Shown here: positions 17,511 to 26,600 of the stretch, piece after piece
Layout: each line of letters starts with the position of its first letter
Numbering within the stretch: position 1 is the stretch's first letter
Assembly: GCA_039105265.1 (NCBI GenBank)
Contig: JAPFFF010000007.1
Span: 5,146,001-5,210,000 of the forward strand
Source: Tritrichomonas musculus
Lineage: Eukaryota; Parabasalia; Tritrichomonadida; Tritrichomonadidae
Length of the DNA stretch: 64,000 nt
Direction of reading: 5' to 3'
The notes under the pieces: model-generated
Databases searched by the model: none
What the model saw: the letters and a program-made list of their open reading frames with translations, nothing else
Told to the model about the DNA's origin: nothing
Position numbers and translations under genes: made by a program

Positions 17511-17580
17511 TTATACAAAATAAAATATTATTTTAACAAATTTAGGTTGCTGGTGGAATGTGATTGGTAGTAAGAGAGGT

Positions 17581-17652
17581 CCTTTAGTATGACCTTCAGT
17601 ACAACCTTCAGTACAACCTTTAGGATAACCTTTAGTATGACCTTTCGTAGTA
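17581..17652. repeat. Six-unit 12-base tandem array
   Basis: Six units of 12 bases, each starting CCTT: CCTTTAGTATGA, CCTTCAGTACAA (twice), CCTTTAGGATAA, CCTTTAGTATGA, CCTTTCGTAGTA. The array is exact in period but diverged in sequence. It lies outside any acceptable gene. Confidence 0.9.
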
Positions 17653-17663
17653 AGTACCCCTAG

Positions 17664-17945
17664 CCTTCTAAACTAGGGCAATAGTGGCGGTCATAAGTGA
17701 ACATCTATATAGTCCCATGATGCTGACCACTTATTCCTAGTCATGAGTATCAGTTGGTATCAATTCAAAAATAGTTAGATGGCCTTCTAAATTAGGGCAG
17801 TAATGGCGGTCATAAGTGGTCATAAGTGAACATCAATGTGACCCCATGATGCTGATCAATTATTCCTAGTTATGAGTATCAGTTAGGGTCAATTCAAAAA
17901 TAGTTAGATGGCCTTCTAAATTAGGGCAGTAATGACGGTCATAAG
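17664..17945. repeat. 119/129-base tandem repeat at the edge of element A
   Basis: Three copies start at 17664, 17783 and 17912 with CCTTCTAAA(C/T)TAGGGCA. The first two are complete. The second contains an extra ten-base piece (GTGGTCATAA region), which explains the longer period. The third is partial. Each full copy contains GGCGGTCATAAGTG, CCATGATGCTGA and ATTCAAAAATAGTTAGATGG. Such arrays are plausible sub-terminal repeats of a Polinton. Confidence 0.9.
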
Positions 17946-18080
17946 TGAATTTCTATCTGGTTGTCATCCGGAACACTCATCACTACTGAGGTTCATTATT
18001 ATCAATTCTATCAACAATGATTTTCCCCCACTTGTTCATACGAAAATAAAAATGAAATGAATCATTTAAAAAGTGAGTAA

Positions 18081-18416
18081 ATGTCATTTGTGCCACTCAA
18101 AGGCTTTACTAACGACTATGAGATACTGAATAGGTACCCCTTTACTATAAGACGTAAGAGTAATCATTTTATATGCAAAGATGCAAAACATATAAAGGGG
18201 TATATACGAGTATGTCTAAATGGCAACTACTACTTGAAACATGTACTTATAGCAAGACAGTTCATACCTAATGATGACCCACAACATAAAATAGAGGTAG
18301 ACCATATCAATAGGAATAGGGCTGACTACCATCTAAGCAACTTAAGATGGATAACCCCAACTGATAGTAACTATAACAGGGATATGCCCAAAATTATAAA
18401 TGCGAGGGCAGATTAG
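18081..18416 (+). CDS. HNH homing-type endonuclease (111 aa)
   Basis: The N-terminal 30 residues (GFTNDYEILNRYPFTIRR) resemble a NUMOD4-like DNA-binding segment. Residues about 58-101 carry the HNH core: KHVLIARQFIP, then VDHINRNRADYHLSNLRWITPTD, with the D-H pair, N and N-L-R-W of HNH_3 proteins. Such small nucleases cut DNA and can spread themselves or their carrier; free-standing copies are common in trichomonad Mavericks. The T-poor upstream AAGTGAGTAAATG still ends in TAAATG. The 3' end overlaps the convergent 87-residue gene by 23 bases. It could belong to the end of either element; base composition favours B. Confidence 0.8.
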   Translation: MSFVPLKGFTNDYEILNRYPFTIRRKSNHFICKDAKHIKGYIRVCLNGNYYLKHVLIARQFIPNDDPQHKIEVDHINRNRADYHLSNLRWITPTDSNYNRDMPKIINARAD

Positions 18417-18657
18417 ATATTTGGTACTCTAAGAACTCAAAGGCAAAATGTTCTATTTGGTCGATAAATTCCAAATCACCATCTTTCATCATTACACCAA
18501 GAAATTCAGGTTCGAAATACTCAGCAGCTAACTCTTTTATCTTATTAATTAAAATATTACATACTCCCTCATTAGTCTCACATCTATAATCATAGAGGTA
18601 TGACACTATTTTATAGAGGATATATATACGCTCTTTTATGGTCATGAAATTAGCCAT
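18394..18657 (-). CDS. Small hypothetical protein (87 aa)
   Basis: A helical, acidic protein starting MANFMTIKERIYILYKIVSYLY, with a second half of EFLGVMMKDGDLEFIDQIEHFAFEFLEYQ. It overlaps the HNH gene at the 3' end and is divergent from the protease gene, with a run of about 15 A in between. The even hydrophobic spacing of the helices supports a real protein. No family is recognised and no function assigned. Confidence 0.45.
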   Translation of the reverse strand: MANFMTIKERIYILYKIVSYLYDYRCETNEGVCNILINKIKELAAEYFEPEFLGVMMKDGDLEFIDQIEHFAFEFLEYQISNLPSHL

Positions 18658-18730
18658 TTATACAGAAATAAAAAAAAAAAAAAATGAAATAAACAACATC
18701 TTCTTCTTCTTTCTTTTATTTGATTTTTAA

Positions 18731-20311
18731 ATGACAAGTGATGTAGGTACACAAACTAAACCTAACAATAAAATACAACTACTACAAGGTACTATTAAAT
18801 TTCGACCTAAACTAGTTGATAGAGATGTTGCAAGATTAACAAGAGGTTTGGGTCAAACTATATGGAAGTTCTCTAATAATCAAATAAATCTACAAAAATT
18901 ATATGAGACATATTTAAATACTAGTATAGCTTTTAAAGACGTACTTGAATTTGCTAATAGACTCAAGAGAGAGAGACCAAGAGCAAAATTTACAGGTTGT
19001 GTGTTTGCGATTAAGAAAAATCAAGATGATAAAGATGAACATGGGCATTACATAACAGTATTAAAGCCATATCAATATACTCTCCAAGAATCAGATCAAG
19101 GTATATTAACAGAGATAAAATTACATTATGATATTATCAACATAAGGATATCTCGAATGAAGACTGAGGAGGAAAAACAAGCAGCTAGAGAACTGAGAGA
19201 GCAGATGAAAGAAAGAACATTGAAAAGTGATAAGAAAGAATATAAAACTAGAGGTATTCAAACAGATGATATACCAGAATTGGCTCCATTACCCAGACCT
19301 CCAACTTTAAATCGAAATGATTATCATCTTAACCTTAGGAAAATCGGTAGGAACCGACCCACAAATGTTGAGCCACCAACAAGGGATCAAAATCAAAACA
19401 GAATTCAACTTTTACTTCAAAGTAGTACAAATTTAGACGAGGATGATAGACCTAAGAAAAAATCAAAACAACATAAGAAAAAATCAAAACGACCTCGTTC
19501 ACCTTCACCTCCACCTCCTCCTCCTTCTCGTTCACCTTCACCTCCACCACCTCCACCACCTCCTCCTCCTTCATCACCCCCTCCACAGTTTCCATCATCA
19601 CATACCTCTCGAGGTACTAGTCCTCCTCCAAGAGAACCCCGTATGACACCACAGAAGACAGGAGAGTTTACAGTAGACCAAAGACGTCATAAAATTCATG
19701 ATTGGAGGAGTTTAGTCAATGATGAAAATATAGAAGAAGATGTTATTGATGACTACTTGAAACTTCTATATAACAAAGGAAAGAGATTGAATAAACAACC
19801 TGGTCAAAATGAAGCAGAGTTTGATAAAAAGAAAATATTGGTTGTACCTACTGCATTTTATACCCTCCTTTCTATGGCATATGAGACTAATGATATGGAA
19901 AAAATACATGAACTGATGAAAAGTCCTATCTCAGGTAAACAGTCATTTACACATTTCGATAAAGTATTTGTCCCCATTTGCTCAGATGGAGAACATTGGG
20001 TTTTATGTATTGTTCGATATCCAAAGAAAATAATCGAATGCTATGACTCTGAGAATAAGTCAATGGCACCAGAGGTAAAGACACTTAATAAGTGGATCAA
20101 TATTTCAGGAACAGGTAAGTTAAAAGCAAAATATTATGATGTACCTAGTCAAAGGAATAACAAGGATTGTGGAGTGTTTCTAATGGAATCTTGTCGTACC
20201 TTTTTGCATGAAGGAAATGGTAAGTTTAAACAACGCAATATACCAGATATTAGAAAGAGAATACTTCGAGAACTTCAAAACAATGAATTAGAAACAGGTG
20301 TTGTATATTAA
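18731..20311 (+). CDS. Ulp1/adenain-like cysteine protease with proline-rich middle, element B
   Basis: 526 residues. The N-terminal 150 residues look folded. The middle (about 240-300) is a KKKSKQHKKKSKRPRS basic run followed by long proline runs. The C-terminal 200 residues are a C48/C5-type protease: His422 in GEHWVLCI, Asp439 in ECYDSENK, Gln474 in PSQRNN and Cys480 in KDCGVFLMES, in the order His-Asp-Gln-Cys. Polinton proteases of this type are thought to mature capsid proteins; the fold is shared with SUMO proteases. The N-terminus carries DVGTQTK, and a second GIQTDD lies near residue 175. TTTTATTTGATTTTTAAATG precedes the start. Confidence 0.85.
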   Translation: MTSDVGTQTKPNNKIQLLQGTIKFRPKLVDRDVARLTRGLGQTIWKFSNNQINLQKLYETYLNTSIAFKDVLEFANRLKRERPRAKFTGCVFAIKKNQDDKDEHGHYITVLKPYQYTLQESDQGILTEIKLHYDIINIRISRMKTEEEKQAARELREQMKERTLKSDKKEYKTRGIQTDDIPELAPLPRPPTLNRNDYHLNLRKIGRNRPTNVEPPTRDQNQNRIQLLLQSSTNLDEDDRPKKKSKQHKKKSKRPRSPSPPPPPPSRSPSPPPPPPPPPPSSPPPQFPSSHTSRGTSPPPREPRMTPQKTGEFTVDQRRHKIHDWRSLVNDENIEEDVIDDYLKLLYNKGKRLNKQPGQNEAEFDKKKILVVPTAFYTLLSMAYETNDMEKIHELMKSPISGKQSFTHFDKVFVPICSDGEHWVLCIVRYPKKIIECYDSENKSMAPEVKTLNKWINISGTGKLKAKYYDVPSQRNNKDCGVFLMESCRTFLHEGNGKFKQRNIPDIRKRILRELQNNELETGVVY

Positions 20312-20335
20312 TAAAGACTTTTTATTCAACTCGAA

Positions 20336-21337
20336 ATGGAATTACCACCAAGTGTTAACACTTTATATCCTAATCGAGATAATATAGTTAATGATGGTAA
20401 TACACCTCTTCCAATCGAAACAGCCTACTTCCTTGAGGATGCTCAACATGATAAAGCTAAGTTTAATAGGTATTGGTTTAATTTCCCACCAGAATGGTCA
20501 ACTGCAAACAAAGGGGAATCTATTGTTGGCGTTCGTTCAGCACATATCATTAAGAGACGACGCAAAATGGAAGTAGAGATTGAAATATATAAGATACATA
20601 AGAAAACATATGAGTTTGTTTGTGGTGGAACATGGAATGATGGAACACTAAAAGAAGACTATATAACTGGTTCAAATCATGAATATGGGTGCTTCAAAGT
20701 CATTGATTGGGTGTCAGTCGATGGAGATTTACGTGGATTTTTTGATGCAGTTAATCGTGCATTCAAGTCATACATTAGAACTTCTAAATTAGACAAATTT
20801 GTTCAAAATGATGATGATATACAGGATAGAGATATACAAACCGATGGATACTATGATAAAAATGGTTTTCATGAAATCATTTATACAGAAAGAAATAAAG
20901 CAGGGAACCATAAATACTACTATAACAATAGTAAGAATGAACGAGATTGGGAGTATACTGCACCATATATGAACTTTTTCCAACTTAAATCCTGGAATGA
21001 TGACTTTGCAGATGTGTTTAATATAGGTAATGGCATATTTCAAAATAAACCAGAAAAATATCAAACATGGAGTAAGACATTAATATTTGATAATATATGG
21101 GACAGACAATCATGCAAAATATATTCATCGATAGGTGAACAAGCATTGCATAACTATATTGGAGATAGTGATGTTGAATATAGTCCTATTAAGTACTTCA
21201 AGTTAAACTCAATGGACCAAAGGTTTTGGATAGACTTCTATAGTGATGCACATTATAATTGTCCAACAAAACTACCTCCAAATGATTCATTTGTAATCGA
21301 AATGCAATTCCTTCAATACGATAAGATGTTTATTTAA
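20336..21337 (+). CDS. Candidate minor capsid protein of element B (333 aa)
   Basis: Not identified with certainty. The segment FNRYWFNFPPEWSTANKGES followed by IVGVRSAHIIKRRRKMEVEIEIYK looks like a strand-rich structural module. The closing segment RFWIDFYSDAH, KLPPNDSFVIEMQFLQ resembles the last strands of jelly-roll minor capsid proteins. A central loop holds DIQTDGYYD. The gene lies 24 bases after the protease and 6 bases before the integrase, inside a run of eleven same-strand genes, with ACTTTTTATTCAAC before the start. A structural virion protein is the best inference; the 249-residue gene at 34048 is a rival candidate for the penton. Confidence 0.55.
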   Translation: MELPPSVNTLYPNRDNIVNDGNTPLPIETAYFLEDAQHDKAKFNRYWFNFPPEWSTANKGESIVGVRSAHIIKRRRKMEVEIEIYKIHKKTYEFVCGGTWNDGTLKEDYITGSNHEYGCFKVIDWVSVDGDLRGFFDAVNRAFKSYIRTSKLDKFVQNDDDIQDRDIQTDGYYDKNGFHEIIYTERNKAGNHKYYYNNSKNERDWEYTAPYMNFFQLKSWNDDFADVFNIGNGIFQNKPEKYQTWSKTLIFDNIWDRQSCKIYSSIGEQALHNYIGDSDVEYSPIKYFKLNSMDQRFWIDFYSDAHYNCPTKLPPNDSFVIEMQFLQYDKMFI

Positions 21338-21343
21338 AAATAA

Positions 21344-22462
21344 ATGAGTAAAGAAGAACCAAGCCCATATGAAAAATTATACAACAAAGCTAAATGGAAG
21401 ACCTTGGACAAATACCTTAGCATGGCAAAACAAGAGAATCTAAATGAAGACGAAGCAAAGAAATACTTTGATGAAAAAGTAGTACATGATAAGAGAGTAC
21501 CTAAAGCACAATTTATTCCTATTGTATCCAAACATCCTCATGGTTATCAAATGGATACTTTCATTAATAATAAAGAGGCAGGTGGGTTGAATTATCTAAT
21601 GTTCATCAATATCAACACCAGAAAAGCATATGCATATCCTATGAATGGTAAAGGAGCAAGAGAAGTATTAACAGCACTTCATAAATTTGTTAATGATGTA
21701 CCTCATGTATATTCGATAACAAGTGATGAGGATGCAGCATATTTATCATCAACAGTCTTAGACTTCATGAGAGAGAAGAACATAAAATACCGAACAACAA
21801 CTGAGAATAACCATAATGTACTTGGCATTATTAATAGGTTTATGAGAACCATAAGAGATGCTATTGGTGAAAATAGGTTTATTCAACCAAAGGAGATGCA
21901 TGATTTGGTCAACATATATAACAACTCTCCTCATAGGTCTTTAGATAATAAAGCACCTAATGATATTACTCCAGAGGATGAAATAAAGTACATACAAAAG
22001 AATGCACGCATTAATCCATATCATTTTAATCCAGGTGAGAAGGTCAGGTTAGTACTCGAAAAAGAACCATTTGGTAAAAGAAGAAGTAATTTGTCTAATG
22101 AGTCTTATATAGTTGACTCGCAAAAAGGTAACCAGTTTGTGGTCAAGTCCAAAGATGGTTCAACTAGTTCATTCCCTGGATATAGGTTGTTAAGGACAAG
22201 AGACAAAAGGATTAAAGTAGCTGAAAGACTAAATGAAGGTAAAGAAGGTATTATTGAAAAAATATATAACTTTGATGAAGATACTGGTAAGTATGATTTA
22301 AAATGGGAAGGAGTCGAAGGTGATGATGCCTTTGCTAGACAAACTATTAGAGATGTAAGGAGAGGTAATCCATTAGTACTTGGTACAGCAGAAAGACAAT
22401 ATTGGTTGGAACAAAAGAAGAAAGGAGAACCAATACCAGATAAAATTATGAAATACATTTAA
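21344..22462 (+). CDS. Polinton integrase of element B
   Basis: 372 residues. A zinc-poor N-terminal helix pair is followed by the core: HGYQMDTF with the first Asp (about 69), YSITSDEDAAY with the second Asp (about 130), then NVLGIINRFMRTIRDAIG and IYNNSPHRSLDNKAP, as in Polinton and Ginger-type integrases. The C-terminal part has an SH3-like segment (FNPGEKVRLVLEKE) and a chromodomain-like stretch (DLKWEGVEGDD) that could read chromatin. It would join the element to nuclear DNA. The gap to the preceding gene is only six bases, with GTTTATTTAAAAATAAATG spanning the junction. Confidence 0.87.
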   Translation: MSKEEPSPYEKLYNKAKWKTLDKYLSMAKQENLNEDEAKKYFDEKVVHDKRVPKAQFIPIVSKHPHGYQMDTFINNKEAGGLNYLMFININTRKAYAYPMNGKGAREVLTALHKFVNDVPHVYSITSDEDAAYLSSTVLDFMREKNIKYRTTTENNHNVLGIINRFMRTIRDAIGENRFIQPKEMHDLVNIYNNSPHRSLDNKAPNDITPEDEIKYIQKNARINPYHFNPGEKVRLVLEKEPFGKRRSNLSNESYIVDSQKGNQFVVKSKDGSTSSFPGYRLLRTRDKRIKVAERLNEGKEGIIEKIYNFDEDTGKYDLKWEGVEGDDAFARQTIRDVRRGNPLVLGTAERQYWLEQKKKGEPIPDKIMKYI

Positions 22463-22472
22463 AAATTTGTAA

Positions 22473-23339
22473 ATGGATGAACCCCCAAATGCAGAACTCA
22501 TAAATAAAGTAGAAACATTGATTAAAGAAACCTTACGGAAGAACATGAAAGAAATAGATGGAGCATTAATTAAACCATTATCACCTGATTATCCTTTTAG
22601 CACAAACGGTATATACTTTTTAATTGGTAAACCAGGTGCTGGTAAAAGTTTTTGGATATGGAGACATATTATGATAACAGAGAGGTTGTTTAAACATCCA
22701 TACTACCAAAAGATAATATTTTGCTCAAGCTCTGGTAAAATGGATAAAACAGCTGAAACACTTAATAAACAGATACGATCAAGAATCGATTATGTAAAGG
22801 AAAGAGAATTAATGAGTTATCTTAAAAGACATCTTCGAAGAAAGATAAAGTATTATGCCATTGTCAAATATGTATTATCTCGAATGAAAGAGACCAATGA
22901 CGAAATGAGGAGGCTCATTGAGAAGCATCATTTAAATGAGCTCAATGATAAAATAATATATATAGCCAATAAGTTAGTCAAGTATGAAACATCATCATAT
23001 CCATATAACACATTATTGATACTAGATGATTGTGCAGGTAGTGATTTATTAAAGAATGGTAATAGTGAATTTATCAAGTTGTTAACCAAGACAAGACACT
23101 ATAATTTAACATGTATCATGGCTATCCAAACTATTCGATTTGTTCATATGAATGCTAAAAGGTTAGCAACAGATATCATATGTTATACAGGATATAGTGA
23201 GGAAGATTTTACGAGCTTGTTGCAACAAACAAATAACTCATTAAATACTAAACAGACAGTAGCTGAGTACCTACAACATAAAGAACCACATGAGAAGTTC
23301 GTAATGAATATTTCTGCTAATAAGTACTATTTTGAATAA
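22473..23339 (+). CDS. Genome-packaging ATPase of element B (FtsK/HerA-like)
   Basis: 288 residues. The P-loop FLIGKPGAGKSFWIWR lies at about residues 49-64. Walker B is NTLLILDDCAGSD at about 181-193, and a sensor-like strand (CIMAIQTIRFVHM) follows. The C-terminus has a conserved-looking segment, ICYTGYSEEDFTSLLQ. This is the usual size and motif order of Polinton/virophage packaging ATPases, which hydrolyse ATP to drive DNA into the particle. It follows the integrase by 10 bases, with CATTTAAAAATTTGTAAATG before the start. Its counterpart in element A begins at the left window edge. Confidence 0.85.
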   Translation: MDEPPNAELINKVETLIKETLRKNMKEIDGALIKPLSPDYPFSTNGIYFLIGKPGAGKSFWIWRHIMITERLFKHPYYQKIIFCSSSGKMDKTAETLNKQIRSRIDYVKERELMSYLKRHLRRKIKYYAIVKYVLSRMKETNDEMRRLIEKHHLNELNDKIIYIANKLVKYETSSYPYNTLLILDDCAGSDLLKNGNSEFIKLLTKTRHYNLTCIMAIQTIRFVHMNAKRLATDIICYTGYSEEDFTSLLQQTNNSLNTKQTVAEYLQHKEPHEKFVMNISANKYYFE

Positions 23340-23357
23340 TTTTTTATTATTTTTTAA

Positions 23358-23813
23358 ATGGGAATTCAACGTCATTCAGTAGAAGATTATTGGAAGCCAA
23401 ATTATGATAAACAAAAAGAATTTTCTCCATGGCAAACGATAATAAAAGGAGGAGTAGGTTTAGGTGGTAAATTATTAATGGGAGCTGCAGATAGTTTTAC
23501 TGGAGGTCTTGCAAGTAAAATATTGGATGCTTCAGCAGGTGGATTAACCAAGCATGCTGGTGTTATTGGTTCAGTTGCGAGAGGTCTTGGTGAAAGCTAC
23601 TTGAGCGATAGTACAAGAAATAAATTAGCAAACATAGCTGACACAGCATTAAAATATGTCCCAGATGGAAAAGTGAAAACTGCCTTATCATCAATTAATA
23701 AATCTGCAAAAGGTGAATCAGTTGGAGCACCTCTTGAAAAGCCAGCATTTTCGTCTAGATCATTACAAGAGAGTGACTTTACTACCAACAATCGGGCGAG
23801 AACCTACATCTAA
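23358..23813 (+). CDS. Amphipathic capsid-associated protein of element B (151 aa)
   Basis: Starts MGIQRHSVEDYW. Residues 30-75 are rich in Gly and Ala with amphipathic helices (IIKGGVGLGGKLLMGAADSF and ASKILDASAGGLTKHAGV). The end is polar (SSRSLQESDFTTNNRARTYI). The composition resembles minor virion proteins that disturb membranes or line the inside of a capsid. Like the 83-residue protein of element A it sits between ATPase and capsid gene and starts with MGI. There is no clear sequence identity between the two, so the shared role is an inference. TTATTATTTTTTAAATG precedes the start. Confidence 0.6.
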   Translation: MGIQRHSVEDYWKPNYDKQKEFSPWQTIIKGGVGLGGKLLMGAADSFTGGLASKILDASAGGLTKHAGVIGSVARGLGESYLSDSTRNKLANIADTALKYVPDGKVKTALSSINKSAKGESVGAPLEKPAFSSRSLQESDFTTNNRARTYI

Positions 23814-23860
23814 TGAAAACTCAAAAAAACTAAATTTTTGGACTTTTTTGTTTATTTTAA

Positions 23861-24412
23861 ATGTCAAAACATCTAACAGGTTCTAAGAGACTTGCAGTTA
23901 TTCATAAATGGTTGAATGGAAGGGATGACCCAGATTGGGAAGTTTTACCTACAAAAACCAAAGACAAGTATATTGTAAAACAGCGAAAAACTCCAATAAC
24001 TCGAGAATATCAAGAAAACTCAGAAAGTGAAAATAACGAAGAAACTCAAGAAAACTCAGACAGTGAAGAACATGAGGAACTTGAAGAAAAGCCAAGAAAG
24101 CCAATAAGTTCGAAAGCTGCACGAAAACCTCCAAAACCTCGAAAAACTCAACAAAGCCAAGTTTATGACCCTACTGTGAATGAGGAAATACTAAAACAGC
24201 TAAAATCACTAGGTGAAGAAATGAAGATAAGTCGAGAGAAGAAAGAACAGAGACGTATGATAAAGGAGGTTGTTGATAAAAGGATGAGTAAACCAAGACA
24301 ACAGTATGTTCCTGAAGAACCGCCACAACAATATGAAGAAGAACAACAACCTCAATATATACCTATGAGACCTATTGGTAGGAGAAATCGCATCTTTGAA
24401 GATATGATGTAA
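23861..24412 (+). CDS. Charged, mostly disordered protein next to the capsid gene (183 aa)
   Basis: The first 50 residues look folded: LTGSKRLAVIHKWLNGRDDPDWEVLPTKT split by turns, then KYIVKQRK. The middle is Glu/Ser-rich, followed by a Lys/Pro-rich basic stretch (SSKAARKPPKPRKTQ), a short coiled coil (EEILKQLKSLGEEMKISREKK) and a Gln/Pro/Glu-rich tail ending RRNRIFEDMM. Alternating acidic and basic disordered parts would suit a DNA-core or scaffold protein. I do not recognise the family. GTTTATTTTAAATG precedes the start; the capsid gene follows after 17 bases. Confidence 0.6.
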   Translation: MSKHLTGSKRLAVIHKWLNGRDDPDWEVLPTKTKDKYIVKQRKTPITREYQENSESENNEETQENSDSEEHEELEEKPRKPISSKAARKPPKPRKTQQSQVYDPTVNEEILKQLKSLGEEMKISREKKEQRRMIKEVVDKRMSKPRQQYVPEEPPQQYEEEQQPQYIPMRPIGRRNRIFEDMM

Positions 24413-24429
24413 ATTTTTTTCCATCTAAA

Positions 24430-26112
24430 ATGCTCAACAAGGAATCCTATATGAAAACCTCAGCAGAGGTTTGTACCCAGATTGCATCTTACTTTGATGT
24501 TGTCGATAATTGCATAGCACTTAGTGATACTAATAAGGCATACTCATTAAATCCACAAACTTCGTATTCACCATCACCACCAATTAAGAGTGGTTCCTAT
24601 ACAACATGTATTATCTCTCCTAATACTCATAATACTGCTGATATATATAATGGATTTATTCGAGCAGATATGAGAGTGATGATAAAAATAGACAAGCCAA
24701 TTCTAAGTGATTTAGAAAATGTCAGTGGTTATAATTTTGGTAAGGTATGGTTTGGCTTTAAGGATGCTCGAGATGCTGTTGAGAAGTATGAAATTGTAGC
24801 TAATGGTATGACGCTTTATACCCAGAACTTTGGATGTGAAGAATCCTTTTTAACTGCATGTTGTGCAAATGAAGTTACTAAAAGAGCTGATATATATAGT
24901 AAAGCAAGACATAAGGATATTTGGAATGATACTCATGGAAGGAGATGTGGTTTTGTTGCAAATCTTAACAAAGATGTGACTTCTGTCACTGAAACAATTA
25001 GATTAAAGATTGATTTGCGACGATTCCTACCTTTATCTAATATCAAGTACTTGCCAGCATTTGCAGGTAAAATCGAATTACGTCTATACTTTTCAACAGC
25101 TGGTATGGTATATTGTCCAGTTGGTTTTGAAAAGAGCTTGGTTGCTAATCCACATATAATGAAAGACTTCAATGTTGATGAAATTACCAATGAATTTCGA
25201 CCTATTGGAGAACCAATATGGATGTGGACAAGTACCGAAAAAATAGCAATGGATAAGATTAATGACCCTAAGAATCTTCCACCTGTTGGTGAAAATCATG
25301 GAGGAGCATATGAAGTCGCAGGAGCTAACAATACTAAGGCAAGAGTTGACCGAACTATTTACAGTGATTGGAGAACTTGGAGTGTTGTTGATTATTCCAT
25401 TGAAGAATGTGCGAGTATTATACCTTGTTTTGGTATTCATGAATCTGTATATACAGCACTTGTTCAAAGATATGCTAACCCACAACATCCACTTACATTC
25501 CCAACACAGATAATGTCATTTTACACTTGTACAAGACCTCTTAATAATGAACAAGATAAAGCAACTATTACTATTACACCTAATTTTGTAGATAGTATGT
25601 TTTGCTTATTCCCACTCAAGCATACGCATAAGACATACTTCAAGAATCCTATGTTTGAAGCATTTCATATGAATTGTGGTAATTACAATAATATTCCTGC
25701 TAAAGCATTTGGTACGAATGGTAAGTATCCAGAGTTCCTCGAATATTGCCAGAATGCAATGAACATGAATGGAGAGCAAAATGGATTTAATAAAGAGGTT
25801 ATTGCAAGTTTAGCGAATGAGTATCAATATAATGAAAACACAACAGGCTATTATCCAAATGATAGGTCCTCATTCTTCATAGGTCTTCCTACTGAAACAG
25901 ATGGAACATATCAACAAGGTCTTTCAAGTCTTGCACCTATTAACTTCGAATTGATATGTAGTCAAAAGGCAGATAATCCATTTAGACAGGAAGTAGATAC
26001 ACCTCCATTATTATGCTTATTAACAGATATATCAATTAGTATCTTAATTAGACCTAATGGTATGCCACCATCAGTACGTATTGGTCCTTATGATTTAACA
26101 ACCCCTGAGTAA
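24430..26112 (+). CDS. Major capsid protein of element B (double jelly-roll type)
   Basis: 560 residues. The beginning has SYSPSPPIKSGSYTTCIISP and NTADIYNGFIRADMRVMIKI, a pattern I associate with trichomonad Maverick capsid proteins. It is followed by strand-rich segments (KVWFGFKDARDAVEKYEIVANGM in pieces, IKYLPAFAGKIELRLYF) and an end with LICSQKADNPF and PPLLCLLTDISISILIRP. Length and beta-rich make-up fit the double jelly-roll fold that forms the hexagonal capsomers. It is in the centre of the morphogenesis block. AATTTTTTTCCATCTAAAATG precedes the start. It is clearly diverged from the element A protein at 1390-3258. Confidence 0.8.
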   Translation: MLNKESYMKTSAEVCTQIASYFDVVDNCIALSDTNKAYSLNPQTSYSPSPPIKSGSYTTCIISPNTHNTADIYNGFIRADMRVMIKIDKPILSDLENVSGYNFGKVWFGFKDARDAVEKYEIVANGMTLYTQNFGCEESFLTACCANEVTKRADIYSKARHKDIWNDTHGRRCGFVANLNKDVTSVTETIRLKIDLRRFLPLSNIKYLPAFAGKIELRLYFSTAGMVYCPVGFEKSLVANPHIMKDFNVDEITNEFRPIGEPIWMWTSTEKIAMDKINDPKNLPPVGENHGGAYEVAGANNTKARVDRTIYSDWRTWSVVDYSIEECASIIPCFGIHESVYTALVQRYANPQHPLTFPTQIMSFYTCTRPLNNEQDKATITITPNFVDSMFCLFPLKHTHKTYFKNPMFEAFHMNCGNYNNIPAKAFGTNGKYPEFLEYCQNAMNMNGEQNGFNKEVIASLANEYQYNENTTGYYPNDRSSFFIGLPTETDGTYQQGLSSLAPINFELICSQKADNPFRQEVDTPPLLCLLTDISISILIRPNGMPPSVRIGPYDLTTPE

Positions 26113-26141
26113 AAAGAAGTATGTTTTTTATGTTTTGGAAA

Positions 26142-26576
26142 ATGTCGAATGATTATAGAAGCCCACATGCTGAGATTGTTGGAAGAGAAGGTATGATGTA
26201 TAATGAAGCTACCATGAAAAATAAGGACTTAGAGTTTCAACATTTTGGTGTGTTCAGTAATACTAATACTTATTCTGTAACCTTCAACCCATATATTAAT
26301 CGACCACCTACCCAGATTATTGAACATGAGGACCCTGTTAGATTTCCAGATACTCGAGAACATATAACCAAACCTGTTCGTGAACCTCCTGTTAGTATTA
26401 CAGATGGTGGTTTTTATCGACATATAGGTGAAAAAGATAGACCAGTACCTCTCTTACCAAAATATCTTAAGAAGCCTGAGAAACCACCAATGCAAGGTAG
26501 AGCAAGAGAATATAATAAACAAGATATTCGATATGGACCTACCCAACATATCTTTACCCAAAATAACATATATTAA
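26142..26576 (+). CDS. Hypothetical protein downstream of the capsid gene (144 aa)
   Basis: The ATG at 26142 (MSNDYRSPHAEIVG) is preferred over 26121, because TTTTTTATGTTTTGGAAAATG before it fits the start pattern. The protein has few hydrophobic runs and many Pro, Arg and aromatic residues (FNPYINRPPTQIIEHEDP, PVREPPVSITDGGFYRHIG), so it may be an extended or disordered capsid cement-like protein. No family is recognised. Position right after the capsid gene is the only hint at function. Confidence 0.6.
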   Translation: MSNDYRSPHAEIVGREGMMYNEATMKNKDLEFQHFGVFSNTNTYSVTFNPYINRPPTQIIEHEDPVRFPDTREHITKPVREPPVSITDGGFYRHIGEKDRPVPLLPKYLKKPEKPPMQGRAREYNKQDIRYGPTQHIFTQNNIY

Positions 26577-26600
26577 TTTTTTATTGAATTTTTTATCCAG

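Larger units (their letters stand above)
1..17945. mobile_element. Polinton/Maverick element A (left part outside window)
   Basis: Self-synthesising virus-like DNA element of the Polinton/Maverick family. Core parts seen are packaging ATPase, major capsid protein, integrase and protein-primed DNA polymerase B, with a fibre-like protein and several small genes. A protease gene is not seen and may lie to the left. The genes lie on both strands with gaps of a few to about 100 bases. Base composition is richer in G+C than element B or the host part. No breaks are visible in the window, so it looks whole where seen and is probably young. The right limit is set at the end of the 17.6-17.9 kb tandem repeats; true terminal repeats were not identified. 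Confidence 0.9.
17511..18080. other. Non-coding junction between the two Polintons
   Basis: 570 bases without a convincing gene. It holds the 12-base array (17581-17652) and the longer tandem repeat (17664-17945). The terminal repeats of element A and/or element B should lie here. I searched by eye for the reverse complement of the sequence at 42950-43200 and did not find it. No target-site duplication was recognised. Confidence 0.6.

Noticed and set aside
17581-17652. Coding repeat on the minus strand (H-T-K-G units)
   Set aside because: The frame has no ATG and is closed just upstream of the array; the period of 12 alone does not make a gene.
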